DNA from: Leekyejoonella antrihumi
Lineage (GTDB): Bacteria > Actinomycetota > Actinomycetes > Actinomycetales > Dermatophilaceae
Length of the DNA stretch: 64,000 nucleotides
Direction of reading: 5' to 3'
Assembly: GCF_007845645.1 (NCBI RefSeq)
Contig: NZ_VCQV01000010.1
Span: 62,001-126,000 of the forward strand
Shown: one piece after another, positions 35,792 through 45,823 of the stretch
Position numbering within the stretch: the stretch's first letter is position 1
Layout of the letters: every line of letters begins with the position of its first letter
Translations under genes and position numbers: made by a program
The notes under the pieces: model-generated
Told to the model about the DNA's origin: nothing
The model's input: only the letters and a program-made list of their open reading frames with translations
The model's database searches: none

Positions 35792-37798
35792 TTGACTGGC
35801 AATTCATCTCGACATTCTCGCTACGGCAGGTATGCGGGCGGGCCGGATCCGCTTGCGCCTCCCGTCGACCTCGGCGAGGCGCTCGACGCGATTGGTGAAG
35901 ACGTCATGGCCGGCTACTCGCCGGAGCACGCACTGCGCGAGTTCCTCCGACGGGGTGGACGCAACCGTGCGGGTTTGGACGACCTGGCGAAGAAGGTGGC
36001 CGACCGACGGCGAGAGCTGTTGCAGCGACACAACCTGGACGGCACGTTCCAGCAGGTCAAGGAGCTGCTGGACAAGGCCGTCCTGGCAGAGCGCAAGCAG
36101 CTCGCCCGAGACCTGGACGACGATGCGCGATTCGCCGAGATGCGGATCGAGGGCTTGTCACCCTCGACGGCCGCTGCGGTCAGTGAGCTGAGCGACTACC
36201 AGTGGCGCAGCCAGGAAGCACGGGAGGACTACGAGCAGATCAAGGATCTGCTCGGTCGGGAGATGCTGGACCAGCGCTTTGCCGGCATGAAGCAGGCGCT
36301 GGAGAACGCCACGGACGCGGACCGGCAGGGCGTGCGCGAGATGCTCCAGGATCTGAACGATCTGCTGGAGGCGCACGCTCGAGGAGAGGACACCGACCAG
36401 CAGTTCTCCGAGTTCATGGACAAGCACGGCGACTACTTCCCGGAGCACCCGCAGTCCATCGATCAGCTGCTGGATGCCCTGGCGAGGCGGGCCGCCGCCG
36501 CCCAGCGGATGCGCAACTCCATGACCCAGGAGCAGCGCGACGAGCTCGACCAGCTGGCGCAGCAGGCCTTCGGTTCAGCCGACCTGATGGACCAGCTGAG
36601 CCGCCTCGACGCCAACCTGCAGTCCATGCGGCCCGGCGAGGACTGGGGCGGGTCGCAGCAGCTCGAGGGCGACCAGGGTCTCGGACTGGGCGACGGGACC
36701 GGCGTGCTGCAGGACCTCTCCGACCTCGACGCGCTGTCCGAGCAGCTGTCCCAGCAGTACTCCGGGGCACGGATGGACGACGTCGACCTCGACGCGCTGG
36801 CCCGCCAGCTCGGGGACGAGGCAGCAGTGAGCGCCCGCACCCTGGCCGAGCTGGAGCGAGCCCTGCGCGACCGCGACTACCTGCAGCGTGGCCCGGAGGG
36901 GGATCTGCGGCTGTCCCCGCGCGCCATGCGAGAGCTCGGCCGCACCCTGCGCGATGTGAGCACCCGGCTGTCCGGTCGGCAGGGTCAGCGAGATGCCCGC
37001 CTCGCCGGGGCGGCAGGTGAGCCGAGCGGCGCAACCCGGGAGTGGCAGTTCGGCGACACCGAGCCCTGGGACGTGACCCGCACGCTGCTCAATGGCGCGA
37101 TCCGTCGGGCCGGCGGCGACGACCGGCGGCTGCGCATAGGTGACGTGGAGGTGCAGGAGACCGAAGCACGCACCCAGGCGGCGGTCGCATTGCTGGTCGA
37201 CACCTCCTTCTCGATGGCGATGGACGGTCGCTGGGTGCCGATGAAACGCACCGCGCTGGCCCTGCACCAGCTGGTGAGCACCAGGTTCCGCGGCGACCAC
37301 CTGGCCCTGATCGGCTTCGGGCGACTCGCGCAGTCGATGAGCATCGAGGAGCTGACCTCGCTGGCTCCGGAGTGGGACAAGGGGACCAACCTGCATCACG
37401 CCCTGCTGCTCGCAAACCAGCACTTCCGTCGACACCCCAACGCCCAGCCGGTGCTGCTGATCGTCACCGACGGTGAGCCGACCTCCCACCTCGAGCCCGA
37501 CGGGGAGGCGTGGTTCTCCTACCCGCCCCACCCGCTGACGATCGCCTACAGCGTTCGCGAGCTCGACAAGGCCACCCGGCTGGGCGCCCAGACCACGATC
37601 TTCCGACTCGGCGAGGACCCGGGGCTGGCTCAATTCCTGGACAACCTGGCCCGCCGAGCAGGCGGCCGGGTCATTGCCCCCGAACTGGACTCGCTCGGCG
37701 CCGAGGTCGTGGGCGGCTACCTGGGCTCACGCACCGGTGCCCGCGGCACGACGTATGGCGGATGGGGCGGCTGGCGTGGCTCCTGGGCGGCCGGCTGA
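35792..37798 (+). CDS. VWA (von Willebrand factor A) domain protein, partner of the ChlI-like ATPase
   Basis: 668-aa protein. Residues 1-430 are long, acidic and helical (many Asp/Glu/Gln, e.g. QQFSEFMDKHGDYFPEHPQSIDQLLDALARR). The C-terminal VWA domain carries a full MIDAS: D-x-S-x-S in LLVDTSFSMA, the Thr of DKGTNLHHA and the Asp of IVTDGEPTSH. It ends with a Gly/Trp/Tyr-rich tail. TTG 35792 is the only plausible start near the previous stop. Together with the ATPase it resembles the BchI/BchD or MoxR–VWA pairs. Confidence 0.85.
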   Translation: MTGNSSRHSRYGRYAGGPDPLAPPVDLGEALDAIGEDVMAGYSPEHALREFLRRGGRNRAGLDDLAKKVADRRRELLQRHNLDGTFQQVKELLDKAVLAERKQLARDLDDDARFAEMRIEGLSPSTAAAVSELSDYQWRSQEAREDYEQIKDLLGREMLDQRFAGMKQALENATDADRQGVREMLQDLNDLLEAHARGEDTDQQFSEFMDKHGDYFPEHPQSIDQLLDALARRAAAAQRMRNSMTQEQRDELDQLAQQAFGSADLMDQLSRLDANLQSMRPGEDWGGSQQLEGDQGLGLGDGTGVLQDLSDLDALSEQLSQQYSGARMDDVDLDALARQLGDEAAVSARTLAELERALRDRDYLQRGPEGDLRLSPRAMRELGRTLRDVSTRLSGRQGQRDARLAGAAGEPSGATREWQFGDTEPWDVTRTLLNGAIRRAGGDDRRLRIGDVEVQETEARTQAAVALLVDTSFSMAMDGRWVPMKRTALALHQLVSTRFRGDHLALIGFGRLAQSMSIEELTSLAPEWDKGTNLHHALLLANQHFRRHPNAQPVLLIVTDGEPTSHLEPDGEAWFSYPPHPLTIAYSVRELDKATRLGAQTTIFRLGEDPGLAQFLDNLARRAGGRVIAPELDSLGAEVVGGYLGSRTGARGTTYGGWGGWRGSWAAG

Positions 37799-37861
37799 CC
37801 CGCACCCCACGAACGGACCTTGCGTAGATCGTGCCGACGGCCGGTCGATAGCCTCAGGACC

Positions 37862-38479
37862 ATGAACCAGCCAGTTATCGGTGTCCTTGCGGTGCAAGGG
37901 GATGTGCGTGAGCACCTGCGCGCCCTCGAGAGTGTCGGTGCCAAGGCGGTGCCGGTGCGTCGAGCCTCCGAGCTGGCGCAGGTGCAGGGCATGGTGCTGC
38001 CCGGTGGCGAGTCGACCACGATGGACAAGCTGCTGCGAATCTTCGAGCTGCAGGCACCCATGCGCGAGCGCATCGCCGGCGGGATGCCCGTCTATGGTTC
38101 CTGCGCCGGGATGATCCTGCTCGCGGACCGCATCATGGACGGGCAGGTCGACCAGCAGACGCTCGGCGGTCTGGATATCACGGTGCGACGCAACGCCTTC
38201 GGACGACAGGTGGACTCCTTCGAGGAGAATCTGCCCTTCGCGGTCCTCCGCGACGGTGAGGAGCATCCCTACCGCGCGATCTTCATCCGGGCGCCGTGGG
38301 TCGAAGCCGTGGGACCGAGCGTCGACGTGCTTGCGAGCGTGACGACCGGTCCGGCGGCCGGCCGGGTGGTCGCCGTCCGGCAGGGCGTGCTGCTGGCCAC
38401 CTCGTTCCACCCGGAGATGACCGGCGACGACCGGGTGCACGAGTACTTCGCCGACATGGTGCGCCGGCGCGCTGGCTAA
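37862..38479 (+). CDS. pdxT: Pyridoxal 5'-phosphate synthase glutaminase subunit PdxT
   Basis: 205-aa class-I glutaminase supplying ammonia to PdxS. The nucleophile is C81 in YGSCAGMI and the His–Glu of the triad are in [10 protein letters not shown]; the start [13 protein letters not shown] and [11 protein letters not shown] are typical. Separated from pdxS by the 9.6-kb block; followed by yebC as in other actinobacteria. ATG behind AGGA with short spacing. Confidence 0.96.
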   Translation: MNQPVIGVLAVQGDVREHLRALESVGAKAVPVRRASELAQVQGMVLPGGESTTMDKLLRIFELQAPMRERIAGGMPVYGSCAGMILLADRIMDGQVDQQTLGGLDITVRRNAFGRQVDSFEENLPFAVLRDGEEHPYRAIFIRAPWVEAVGPSVDVLASVTTGPAAGRVVAVRQGVLLATSFHPEMTGDDRVHEYFADMVRRRAG

Positions 38480-38536
38480 GATCGACGGTGGCCCTCTGGG
38501 TCACTGCCAGCACGACCATCAACCATTGAGGGAGAT

Positions 38537-39295
38537 ATGAGCGGTCACTCCAAGTGGGCGACGACCAAGCACAAGAAGGCAGCGATCGATGCCAAGCGCG
38601 GGAAGCTGTTCGCCAAGCTGATCAAGAACATCGAGGTCGCGGCCCGCTCGGGCGGCGGCGACCCGGTCGGGAACCCGACGCTCTACGACGCCATCCAGAA
38701 GGCCAAGAAGAACTCGGTCCCCAACGACAACATCGACCGGGCACTCAAGCGCGGGTCCGGTCAGGAGGCCGGCGCCGCCGAATACACGGCGCTGACGTAT
38801 GAGGGCTACGCACCCGGCGGTGTCGCCGTCCTGATCGAGTGCCTCACCGACAACAAGAATCGCGCCGTCGCCGAGGTGCGCACCGCCCTGCAGAAGAACG
38901 GCGGGTCGATGGCCGAGAGCGGCTCGGTGGCCTACCTGTTCAACCGCAAGGGCATCGTCATCGTCCCGAAGGCCGACAAGACCGAGGACGACCTGCTGGA
39001 GATCGTCCTCGAGGCAGGCGCCGAGGAGATCAACGACGTGGGCGAGTCCTTCGAGATCGTCAGCGAGGCGACGGACTTCGTCACGATTCGCGAGGCGCTG
39101 CAGGGCGCCGACGTCGACTACGACTCGGCGGAGGCCTCGTGGCTCCCGACGGTCGAGGTGCCGCTGGACGCCGCGGGCGCCAAGAAGATGTTCCGCATCA
39201 TCGACGCGCTGGAGGACAGCGACGACGTGCAGAACGTCTATGCGAACGGTGACGTCTCCGACGAGGTCCTCGCCCAGCTCGACGGCGAGGACTGA
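38537..39295 (+). CDS. YebC/PmpR family regulatory protein
   Basis: 252-aa cytosolic protein of the YebC/TACO1 family, recently associated with relief of ribosome stalling as well as transcription. The N-terminus [36 protein letters not shown] is invariant in the family. ATG behind GAGGGAGAT. The canonical yebC–ruvC–ruvA–ruvB order follows. A 14-bp tandem duplication covers its stop codon. Confidence 0.95.
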   Translation: MSGHSKWATTKHKKAAIDAKRGKLFAKLIKNIEVAARSGGGDPVGNPTLYDAIQKAKKNSVPNDNIDRALKRGSGQEAGAAEYTALTYEGYAPGGVAVLIECLTDNKNRAVAEVRTALQKNGGSMAESGSVAYLFNRKGIVIVPKADKTEDDLLEIVLEAGAEEINDVGESFEIVSEATDFVTIREALQGADVDYDSAEASWLPTVEVPLDAAGAKKMFRIIDALEDSDDVQNVYANGDVSDEVLAQLDGED

Positions 39296-39311
39296 TCGGC
39301 GAGGACTGATC
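39284..39311 (+). repeat. Perfect 14-bp tandem duplication over the yebC stop
   Basis: GGCGAGGACTGATC occurs twice in direct tandem (39284-39297, 39298-39311). The first copy encodes the last residues and the TGA of yebC; the second repeats them as untranslated sequence. Looks like recent replication slippage. Confidence 0.8.
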
Positions 39312-39420
39312 CGGCGCGCCGATGCGCCCTGGCCGTGATCCACGGGCCCAGCGGGTAGCCTCGGTGGAGACCGAACATGTGTACGGTCACCGCAGTGCGA
39401 ACCGAGCAAGGAGCCGATGC

Positions 39421-39945
39421 GTGCGTGTCCTCGGAGTGGACCCGGGATTGACCCGTTGTGGTCTGGGCGTCGTGGAAGGCGGCATCGGTCAGCCGCTGCG
39501 GATGATCGCGGTCGGTGTGATCCGCACACCCGTGGACGACGAGCCCGCGTTGCGGCTGCTGTCGTTGCAGACCGAGATCGATGAGTGGATGCAGCAGTAC
39601 ACGCCCGACGCGGTAGCGGTGGAACGAGTCTTCGCCAAGGCCAACATCAAGGGGATCATGGGCACGGCCCAGGCCTCGGCGGTCCCGATGCTTGCGGCGG
39701 CGCGACGCGGCCTGCCGCTGGCCCTGCACACACCGTCAGAGGTGAAGGCCGCGGTCACCGGCAACGGCCGAGCCGACAAGGCGCAGGTGACGGCGATGGT
39801 GACGCGCATCCTGAGGCTGCAGGTGGCCCCTCGCCCCGCCGACGCGGCGGACGCTCTTGCGCTGGCGATCTGCCACGTATGGCGTGGCGGAGCTCAGAAC
39901 CGCATACAGGAGGCCATCGCGCGCCAGCAGCGGGTGGCCCGGTGA
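39421..39945 (+). CDS. ruvC: Holliday junction resolvase RuvC
   Basis: 174-aa endonuclease that cuts Holliday junctions. The first catalytic Asp is D7 ([12 protein letters not shown]); others lie at VAVERVF and near [18 protein letters not shown] 39421 follows AAGGAG; an ATG overlapping at -4 is in a different frame. Its TGA overlaps the ruvA GTG (GTGA). Confidence 0.95.
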   Translation: MRVLGVDPGLTRCGLGVVEGGIGQPLRMIAVGVIRTPVDDEPALRLLSLQTEIDEWMQQYTPDAVAVERVFAKANIKGIMGTAQASAVPMLAAARRGLPLALHTPSEVKAAVTGNGRADKAQVTAMVTRILRLQVAPRPADAADALALAICHVWRGGAQNRIQEAIARQQRVAR

Positions 39946-40538
39946 TCTCCAGTCTGTCCGGCACGGTCGGTGCCGTAGGTCTCGACCATGTCGTCGTCGA
40001 GGTGGGTGGCGTCGGCCTGCTCGTGCATACGACACCGGCCGAGGCCGCCGCGCTGCGCCCGGGAGCAACGGCCAGGCTCTCGACGACCCTGGTCGTCCGC
40101 GAGGAGTCCCTCACGCTCTACGGCTTTGCCGAGACCGCACAGCGCGACCTTTTCGAGCAGGTGCAGACCGTCAGTGGGGTGGGTCCTCGCCTGGCGCTGG
40201 CCATGCTGGCCGTGCACGCACCCACTCCGCTGCGGGCGGCCATCGCCGGCGGCGACCTTGCGGCGCTGGTCAAGGTGCCCGGCATCGGCAAGAAGGGCGC
40301 CGAGCGGATCGTGCTGGAGCTGAAGGACAAGATCGGCCCCGTCGAGGCAGGCGCCGGTTCGTCGGCGCCGACCACGCCGGTGGCGGCTGAGCACGAGCAG
40401 GTCACCGAGGCGCTGGTCGGCCTGGGCTGGTCGGCAAAGCAGGCGACCGAGGCGGTCGACGCGGTGTCCGCGGCGGAGCCGGGCACCCGTGAGGTGTCGG
40501 CGCTGCTCCGCCTGGCGCTGCGTGAGCTGGGGCGGTAG
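39942..40538 (+). CDS. ruvA: Holliday junction DNA helicase RuvA
   Basis: 198-aa junction-binding subunit. N-terminal OB fold, then two helix-hairpin-helix motifs ([15 protein letters not shown] and [21 protein letters not shown]), an Ala/Pro/Thr linker and the C-terminal RuvB-binding domain ([20 protein letters not shown]). GTG start coupled to ruvC. Confidence 0.95.
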   Translation: MISSLSGTVGAVGLDHVVVEVGGVGLLVHTTPAEAAALRPGATARLSTTLVVREESLTLYGFAETAQRDLFEQVQTVSGVGPRLALAMLAVHAPTPLRAAIAGGDLAALVKVPGIGKKGAERIVLELKDKIGPVEAGAGSSAPTTPVAAEHEQVTEALVGLGWSAKQATEAVDAVSAAEPGTREVSALLRLALRELGR

Positions 40539-40541
40539 TCG

Positions 40542-41642
40542 ATGAGCGAGAACCTTTCCGGTGCCCCCGAGGGCGACGGTTCCTACGATGCGACCGCGCG
40601 GATCATCGACCCCGGTGGTGATGCCGAGGACCGGCGGTTCGATGCCGCGCTGCGCCCCCGCCGCCTGGCCGACATCGCGGGTCAGCCGCGCGTCAAGGAC
40701 CAGCTGAGCCTGGTTCTCGAAGCGGCCCGTCGCCGCGGAGTGCCACCAGACCACATGCTGATGTCCGGACCTCCCGGCCTGGGCAAGACCACGCTGGCGA
40801 TGATCATCGCCGCGGAGCTGGAGGTGCCGATCCGGATCACCAGCGGACCGGCCATCCAGCACGCGGGCGACCTTGCCGCGATCCTGTCGTCGCTCGCCGA
40901 GGGGGAGGTGCTGTTCGTGGACGAGATCCACCGGATGGCGCGCCCCGCGGAGGAGATGCTCTACCTCGCGATGGAGGACTTCCGGGTCGACGTCATCGTC
41001 GGCAAGGGGCCGGGCGCCACCGCAATACCATTGGAGCTGCCGCCGTTCACCGTGGTCGGCGCCACGACTCGGTCCGGTCTGCTCCCGGCCCCGCTGCGGG
41101 ACCGATTCGGTTTCACCGCCCATCTCGACTACTACCCGGCCTCCGACCTGGCGCAGATCCTCACCCGCAACACCGTGCTGCTGGATGTCGACTCCACCCG
41201 GCAGGGCATCGAGGAGATCTCCGGCCGGTCCCGCGGCACACCACGCATCGCCAACCGGCTGCTGCGGCGGGTGCGTGACTATGCGCAGGTGCACGGTGAG
41301 GGTGTAGTCGACCTGAGTGCGGCCCGAGCCGCTCTCGAGCTGTTCGACGTCGACGCGCGCGGGCTGGACCGACTGGACCGCGCAGTGCTGGAGGCGCTGT
41401 GCCGCCGTTTCGACGGGGGGCCGGTAGGCCTGTCCACCCTCGCAGTCGCGGTAGGGGAGGAACCGGACACCGTCGAGACGGTCTCCGAGCCCTACCTGGT
41501 GCGGGAGGGGTACATGGTGCGTACCCCGAGAGGTCGCGCCGCGTCAATGATGGCGTGGGAGCACCTGGGACTGGTGGCGCCTCCTGGCACGCCCGGTCAG
41601 CAGCTGCCACTCGGGGACGGCCCTGGACGGTTCAATCAGTAG
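40542..41642 (+). CDS. ruvB: Holliday junction DNA helicase RuvB
   Basis: 366-aa AAA+ motor for branch migration. [22 protein letters not shown] begins the core, Walker A is GPPGLGKTT, Walker [11 protein letters not shown], sensor I VGATTRSG, arginine finger area PLRDRFGF, and a winged-helix C-terminus ([15 protein letters not shown]). Starts 3 nt after ruvA. Confidence 0.97.
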   Translation: MSENLSGAPEGDGSYDATARIIDPGGDAEDRRFDAALRPRRLADIAGQPRVKDQLSLVLEAARRRGVPPDHMLMSGPPGLGKTTLAMIIAAELEVPIRITSGPAIQHAGDLAAILSSLAEGEVLFVDEIHRMARPAEEMLYLAMEDFRVDVIVGKGPGATAIPLELPPFTVVGATTRSGLLPAPLRDRFGFTAHLDYYPASDLAQILTRNTVLLDVDSTRQGIEEISGRSRGTPRIANRLLRRVRDYAQVHGEGVVDLSAARAALELFDVDARGLDRLDRAVLEALCRRFDGGPVGLSTLAVAVGEEPDTVETVSEPYLVREGYMVRTPRGRAASMMAWEHLGLVAPPGTPGQQLPLGDGPGRFNQ

Positions 41643-41785
41643 CTTTGCCGAAGATTGACCAAGGCCTCGGAACCCGCCGCCCCGTCTCCGACGTTCCTCA
41701 CCTAGACTCTCCCGACGGCGGTCTGTGTCCGACGCAGCCCTGCACGCCGTCGACCAAGCCGAACAACCCGTAAGGAACCAAACGG

Positions 41786-42160
41786 ATGTCTGCACTGGCA
41801 GCTGCGAGCTCGAGTGGATCGAGCAGCTGGGTCGGCACTCTCATCTTCGCCATCCCCGTCCTGCTGCTGGCGTTCATGTTCTGGTCCTACATCAAGCGAC
41901 AGCGGACCTTTCAGAAGGGCCAGTCCTCGCTGGAGGTGGGCGAGGAGGTCAGCACGACGTCGGGCCTGTACGGCACCTTGGTCTCGCTCGATGACAATCA
42001 CGCGATCCTCGAGGCCGCCGAGGGCGTGTGGCTGAAGTTCGACCGGCGCGCGATCGTTCCCAGCAGGACCATCGCGGCAACCCGACCAGACCGCAGAGGC
42101 AACACCTCCGGCAGCTCTGCCTCGAAGGATTCCGCCTCACACACCGACACGAAGGCCTGA
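41786..42160 (+). CDS. yajC: Preprotein translocase subunit YajC
   Basis: 124-aa single-pass membrane accessory of SecDF. One helix (VGTLIFAIPVLLLAFMFWSYIK) then the conserved RQRTFQKGQSSLEVGEEVSTTSGLYGTLVSL. The C-terminus is Ser/Thr/Lys-rich. ATG behind AAGGAA. Heads a yajC–secD–secF operon, with secD 5 nt downstream. Confidence 0.92.
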   Translation: MSALAAASSSGSSSWVGTLIFAIPVLLLAFMFWSYIKRQRTFQKGQSSLEVGEEVSTTSGLYGTLVSLDDNHAILEAAEGVWLKFDRRAIVPSRTIAATRPDRRGNTSGSSASKDSASHTDTKA

Positions 42161-42165
42161 ACCAG

Positions 42166-44019
42166 GTGGCAACACGCGCACGACGATCGTCCACGGGTCA
42201 TCCCCGCCGGGCGTTGGTGATCCTTGTCCTGATCTTTGCCGCGCTCTATGCGGGAATCGGGGCCACGGCGGCCTGGGGGAGCCCACATGGGCAATGGACC
42301 CCCAAGCTCGGACTGGACCTCGAGGGCGGCCGACAGATCACTTTGCAAGCCCAGCTGCCCAAGGGCAAGTCGATCAACTCCGGCCAGGTCAACCAGGCCG
42401 TCGACATCATTCGGCAGCGCGTTGACGGCAGCGGGGTGTCCGAGGCCGACGTGAGCACCCTCGGCTCCGACAACATTGTCGTGGCCCTGCCCGGTGACCC
42501 GTCCGAGGCGACCCTGCGGTCGCTTGCGCAGTCCTCCCAGCTCGCCTTTCGGGCGGTGCTGAAGACCGCTGCGATCCAACCTCAGGCCACGACGCCGCAG
42601 ACTCAGCCGACCCTGCCGATGCCGCAGACCGCTCCGGCCACGCCGAAGCCGACCACTGCACCCTCGTCCAGCACGGCTGGCCCGAGCAAGAGCGCGACGC
42701 CCAAGTCGACCAAGAGCGGCGCGAACGCCGCGTTCCCGCAGGCGTTCGCCGCAGGCACCGCCAAAGCCACGGAGACAGCCGCCGCGGCCAACAAGCCCAA
42801 GAACGCCAGTGACCTGGCCTGGGCCACCCAGCCGGTCTCGCAGACCTGGATCACCAACGGCCTCGCCAAGAAGGGCGAGACCTACCAGAGTCTGTTCACG
42901 GCGTACTCCTGCAACAACACCGACGCGAAGGCCGGACCGACGGCGCAGCAGTGGCGAGAGGTGGCGGCTCAGGCACCGTTGAACGAGCCGGATGTCGGCT
43001 GCGACGCCCAGGCGAAGTACCTCATGGGCCCGTCCGAGGTCAACGGCGCGATGGTCACAAACGCGACCTGGGGTCAGGTCAGCAACTCCCAGGGGACTCA
43101 GACCGGCGAGATCGCCGTCAACCTGACCTTCAACGGCAAGGGCACCACGGCCTTCGCCAACGTCACCCAGCGCCTCGTGGCCCTCAAGGGCGACCAGAAC
43201 CGGTTCGCGATCACCGTGGACGGCAACATCATCTCGGCCCCGACGACGCAGGCGGCAATCACCAACGGTCAGGCCCAGATCACCGGCAACTTCACCCAGG
43301 CCTCCGCCAAGTCACTGTCCAACCAGCTGAAGTTCGGGGCGCTGCCCTTTTCCTTCAAGGAGCTGACGTCCGACCAGATCAGTCCGCAGGTCGGCGCCGA
43401 CCAGCTGCAAAAAGGCATGATCGCGGGCGCGATCGGCCTGCTGCTCGTGGTGATCTACTCCCTGCTGCAGTATCGAGCTCTCGGCTTCGTGACCGTCTTC
43501 TCGCTGCTCATCTCCGGTTCTCTCACCTATGGCGCAGTCACCTTCCTCGGGTACGCGAACAACTTCCGCCTGTCCATGGCGGGGGTGACCGGTCTGATCG
43601 TGGCGATCGGTGTGACCGCGGACAGCTTCATCGTCTACTTCGAACGCGTGCGAGACGAGGTGAGATCTGGCAGACCCCTGGGCGCGGCCGTCCAGACCGG
43701 ATGGGCGCGGGCCAAGCGGACGATCATCATCTCGGACGCGGTGAACTTCCTGTCCGCAGCCGTGCTCTACTTCCTGTCGACGAGCGACGTCAAGGCCTTC
43801 GCCTTCACCCTGGGGCTGACCACGGTGCTCGACGTGCTGGTGGTGATGACGTTCACCCACCCCGTCCTGACCCTGCTGGCGCGCACCGAGTTCTTCGGCA
43901 ACGGCCACCGCTGGTCCGGGTTCGACCCGGAGCGACTCGGTGCCAAGGGCGTGACGTATGCCGGTCGAGGCCGCGTGACGATCGCCGACCGTAAGGCAGC
44001 CGAAGGAGCGCAGATCTGA
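42166..44019 (+). CDS. secD: Protein translocase subunit SecD
   Basis: 617-aa RND-type membrane protein using proton motive force to aid Sec export. Motifs: first helix RRALVILVLIFAALYAGIGAT, LGLDLEGGRQITLQ (D1), GSGVSEADVSTLGSDNIVVALPG (P1 domain), and the transmembrane GVTADSFIVYFERVRDEVRSGR (D5). Between P1 parts, around residues 140-205, is a Thr/Pro/Lys/Ala-rich low-complexity insert. GTG 42166 is 5 nt after yajC. Its stop overlaps secF by one base (TGATG). Confidence 0.94.
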   Translation: MATRARRSSTGHPRRALVILVLIFAALYAGIGATAAWGSPHGQWTPKLGLDLEGGRQITLQAQLPKGKSINSGQVNQAVDIIRQRVDGSGVSEADVSTLGSDNIVVALPGDPSEATLRSLAQSSQLAFRAVLKTAAIQPQATTPQTQPTLPMPQTAPATPKPTTAPSSSTAGPSKSATPKSTKSGANAAFPQAFAAGTAKATETAAAANKPKNASDLAWATQPVSQTWITNGLAKKGETYQSLFTAYSCNNTDAKAGPTAQQWREVAAQAPLNEPDVGCDAQAKYLMGPSEVNGAMVTNATWGQVSNSQGTQTGEIAVNLTFNGKGTTAFANVTQRLVALKGDQNRFAITVDGNIISAPTTQAAITNGQAQITGNFTQASAKSLSNQLKFGALPFSFKELTSDQISPQVGADQLQKGMIAGAIGLLLVVIYSLLQYRALGFVTVFSLLISGSLTYGAVTFLGYANNFRLSMAGVTGLIVAIGVTADSFIVYFERVRDEVRSGRPLGAAVQTGWARAKRTIIISDAVNFLSAAVLYFLSTSDVKAFAFTLGLTTVLDVLVVMTFTHPVLTLLARTEFFGNGHRWSGFDPERLGAKGVTYAGRGRVTIADRKAAEGAQI

Positions 44020-45170
44020 TGGCCAGTTTTTCGCAGTTCGGCAACGACCTGTTCACCGGTCGGCGGCAGATCAACTTTGTCGGGCGGCGCCGCCTGTGGT
44101 TCTCGATCACTGGGGTCCTGCTGATCATTGCGGCCGTTGGGCTCGTCGGGCGAGGGCTGACCTTCAGCCTGGAGTTCACCGGCGGGTCCGAGCTGAGCGT
44201 CGCCGGTGTGCACAACATGAGCAACTTCGACCAGAACGCCAGATCCGCGGTGCGTTCGGTGACCGGCAGTGACGCCAACCTGGTGGTGACCAAGGTCGGC
44301 AGCGACACCGTCAGTGTCCAGTCCGAGAAGCTCGGCAACGGCACGGCGGCGGCAACCGACAACGTCAGCACCGCGCTGGCCAAGGAGTTCCACGTCAACC
44401 GGGACGCGGTGACCACCTCATTCATCGGGCCCTCCTGGGGCTCGACGGTGACGCACAAGGCGATCACTGCGTTGATCGTCTTCTTGCTGCTGGTGTCGTT
44501 GGTCCTGGCTGCCTACTTCCGCACCTGGAAGATGTCGCTGGCAGCGCTGATAGCCCTGCTGCACGACCTGTTCTTCACCGTCGGGATCTATGCCCTGACC
44601 GGCATCCAGATCTCCCCGGCCTCGATGATCGGCTTCCTGACCATCCTCGGATATTCGCTCTATGACACCGTGGTCGTCTTCGACAAGGTGAAGGAGAACA
44701 CCGAGGAGGCCATCGCCACCGGGCAGCGCAACTACCTTCAGGCTGCGAACTACGGGTTGAACCAGACCCTGGTCCGCTCGATCAACACCTCGGTTGTCGC
44801 GCTGCTGCCGATCGCCTCGATCCTCGTGGTCGGCTTCACCCTGCTCGGACCGGGCACATTGCTCGACCTCGCACTGGCACTGTTCGTCGGTATCAGCGTC
44901 GGCACCTACTCCTCGATCTTCATCGCGACACCGCTACTGGCGACCTTCCGCAAGAACGAGCCCGCGATGAAGGACCTAGAACGGCGCGCGGCCGTCTACC
45001 AGGGCTCGCAGAGCTCCATTCTTGCGGAGTCCGGCACGGTGGCCCACACCCCGGGCGAGTCGGCCTCCGGGGTGGTCGCGCCGGAGCTCGCCAAGGCGGC
45101 GGCCAGCGCACACGCGACCAAGGTCCGCAAGCGCGAGATCCACCCGCTCGCCCGACGAGACGACGAGTGA
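44019..45170 (+). CDS. secF: Protein translocase subunit SecF
   Basis: 383-aa, six-helix partner of SecD. The conserved FSLEFTGGSEL follows helix 1, and GYSLYDTVVVFDKVKEN…INTSVVALLPIASI form the proton-relay region. The C-terminal tail after TPLLATFRKNEPAMK is long, charged and unconserved. Confidence 0.94.
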   Translation: MASFSQFGNDLFTGRRQINFVGRRRLWFSITGVLLIIAAVGLVGRGLTFSLEFTGGSELSVAGVHNMSNFDQNARSAVRSVTGSDANLVVTKVGSDTVSVQSEKLGNGTAAATDNVSTALAKEFHVNRDAVTTSFIGPSWGSTVTHKAITALIVFLLLVSLVLAAYFRTWKMSLAALIALLHDLFFTVGIYALTGIQISPASMIGFLTILGYSLYDTVVVFDKVKENTEEAIATGQRNYLQAANYGLNQTLVRSINTSVVALLPIASILVVGFTLLGPGTLLDLALALFVGISVGTYSSIFIATPLLATFRKNEPAMKDLERRAAVYQGSQSSILAESGTVAHTPGESASGVVAPELAKAAASAHATKVRKREIHPLARRDDE

Positions 45171-45173
45171 GCA

Positions 45174-45215
45174 CCCCACGAAGTCCTCGCTGCGCTCGGT
45201 ACTTCGCGGGGACCC
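45174..45215. repeat. Palindromic intergenic repeat, copy 1
   Basis: CCCCaCGAAGT … ACTTCGcGGGG forms an imperfect hairpin between secF and apt. A related copy lies before relA (48211-48262). It may act as the secF terminator or be a REP-type element. Confidence 0.55.
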
Positions 45216-45258
45216 CGAAACTGAGCACGACAGGAAGTCCTCGACGGGTCCAGCTCCC

Positions 45259-45780
45259 ATGACCGTGCGGGACACGCTGCTCGCTCATGTCCGCGACGTG
45301 CCGGACTTCCCGAGCCCGGGCGTGCTGTTCAAGGACCTCACGCCGCTGTTCACGAGCGCGGCCGCCTTCGCCGAGGTCACCAGGGACATTGCCGAACGCA
45401 ACCGCGGAAGGGTCGATGTCGTGGCCGGCATCGAGGCTCGTGGCTTCATCGTCGCCGTGCCCGTTGCGCTGGCCCTCGGCGTCGGTTTCATTCCGGTGCG
45501 CAAGGCCGGCAAGCTGCCCGGGGACGTGCTGTCCCGCAGCTATGCCCTGGAATACGGCGAGGCGACCATCGAGGTGCAGGCGAATGCCTTCGGCGCCGGT
45601 CAGCGGGTCCTGCTCGTGGACGATGTGCTCGCGACCGGTGGCACGGCCGCCGCGGCCTGTGAGCTGGTCGAGGCGACCGGGGCAACCGTGGCCGGGATCG
45701 AGATGCTCCTCGAGCTCACCTTCTTGAACGGCCGCAGCAGGCTCACCGACCGCCCGATCCGCTCGATGGCGCGCGTCTGA
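45259..45780 (+). CDS. apt: Adenine phosphoribosyltransferase
   Basis: 173-aa purine-salvage enzyme making AMP from adenine and PRPP. The PRPP motif is VLLVDDVLATGGTA; FPSPGVLFKDLTPLF and VAGIEARGFIVAVPVALALGVGFIPVRKAGKLP are invariant family segments. ATG 45259; Shine–Dalgarno weak. secF–apt–relA order is standard in actinobacteria; here the stress-cluster genes lie between apt and relA. Confidence 0.95.
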   Translation: MTVRDTLLAHVRDVPDFPSPGVLFKDLTPLFTSAAAFAEVTRDIAERNRGRVDVVAGIEARGFIVAVPVALALGVGFIPVRKAGKLPGDVLSRSYALEYGEATIEVQANAFGAGQRVLLVDDVLATGGTAAAACELVEATGATVAGIEMLLELTFLNGRSRLTDRPIRSMARV

Positions 45781-45823
45781 GCCACTCCCACCGGGGTGGG
45801 CATAGCCAGGGTGGGCAGCGGCA

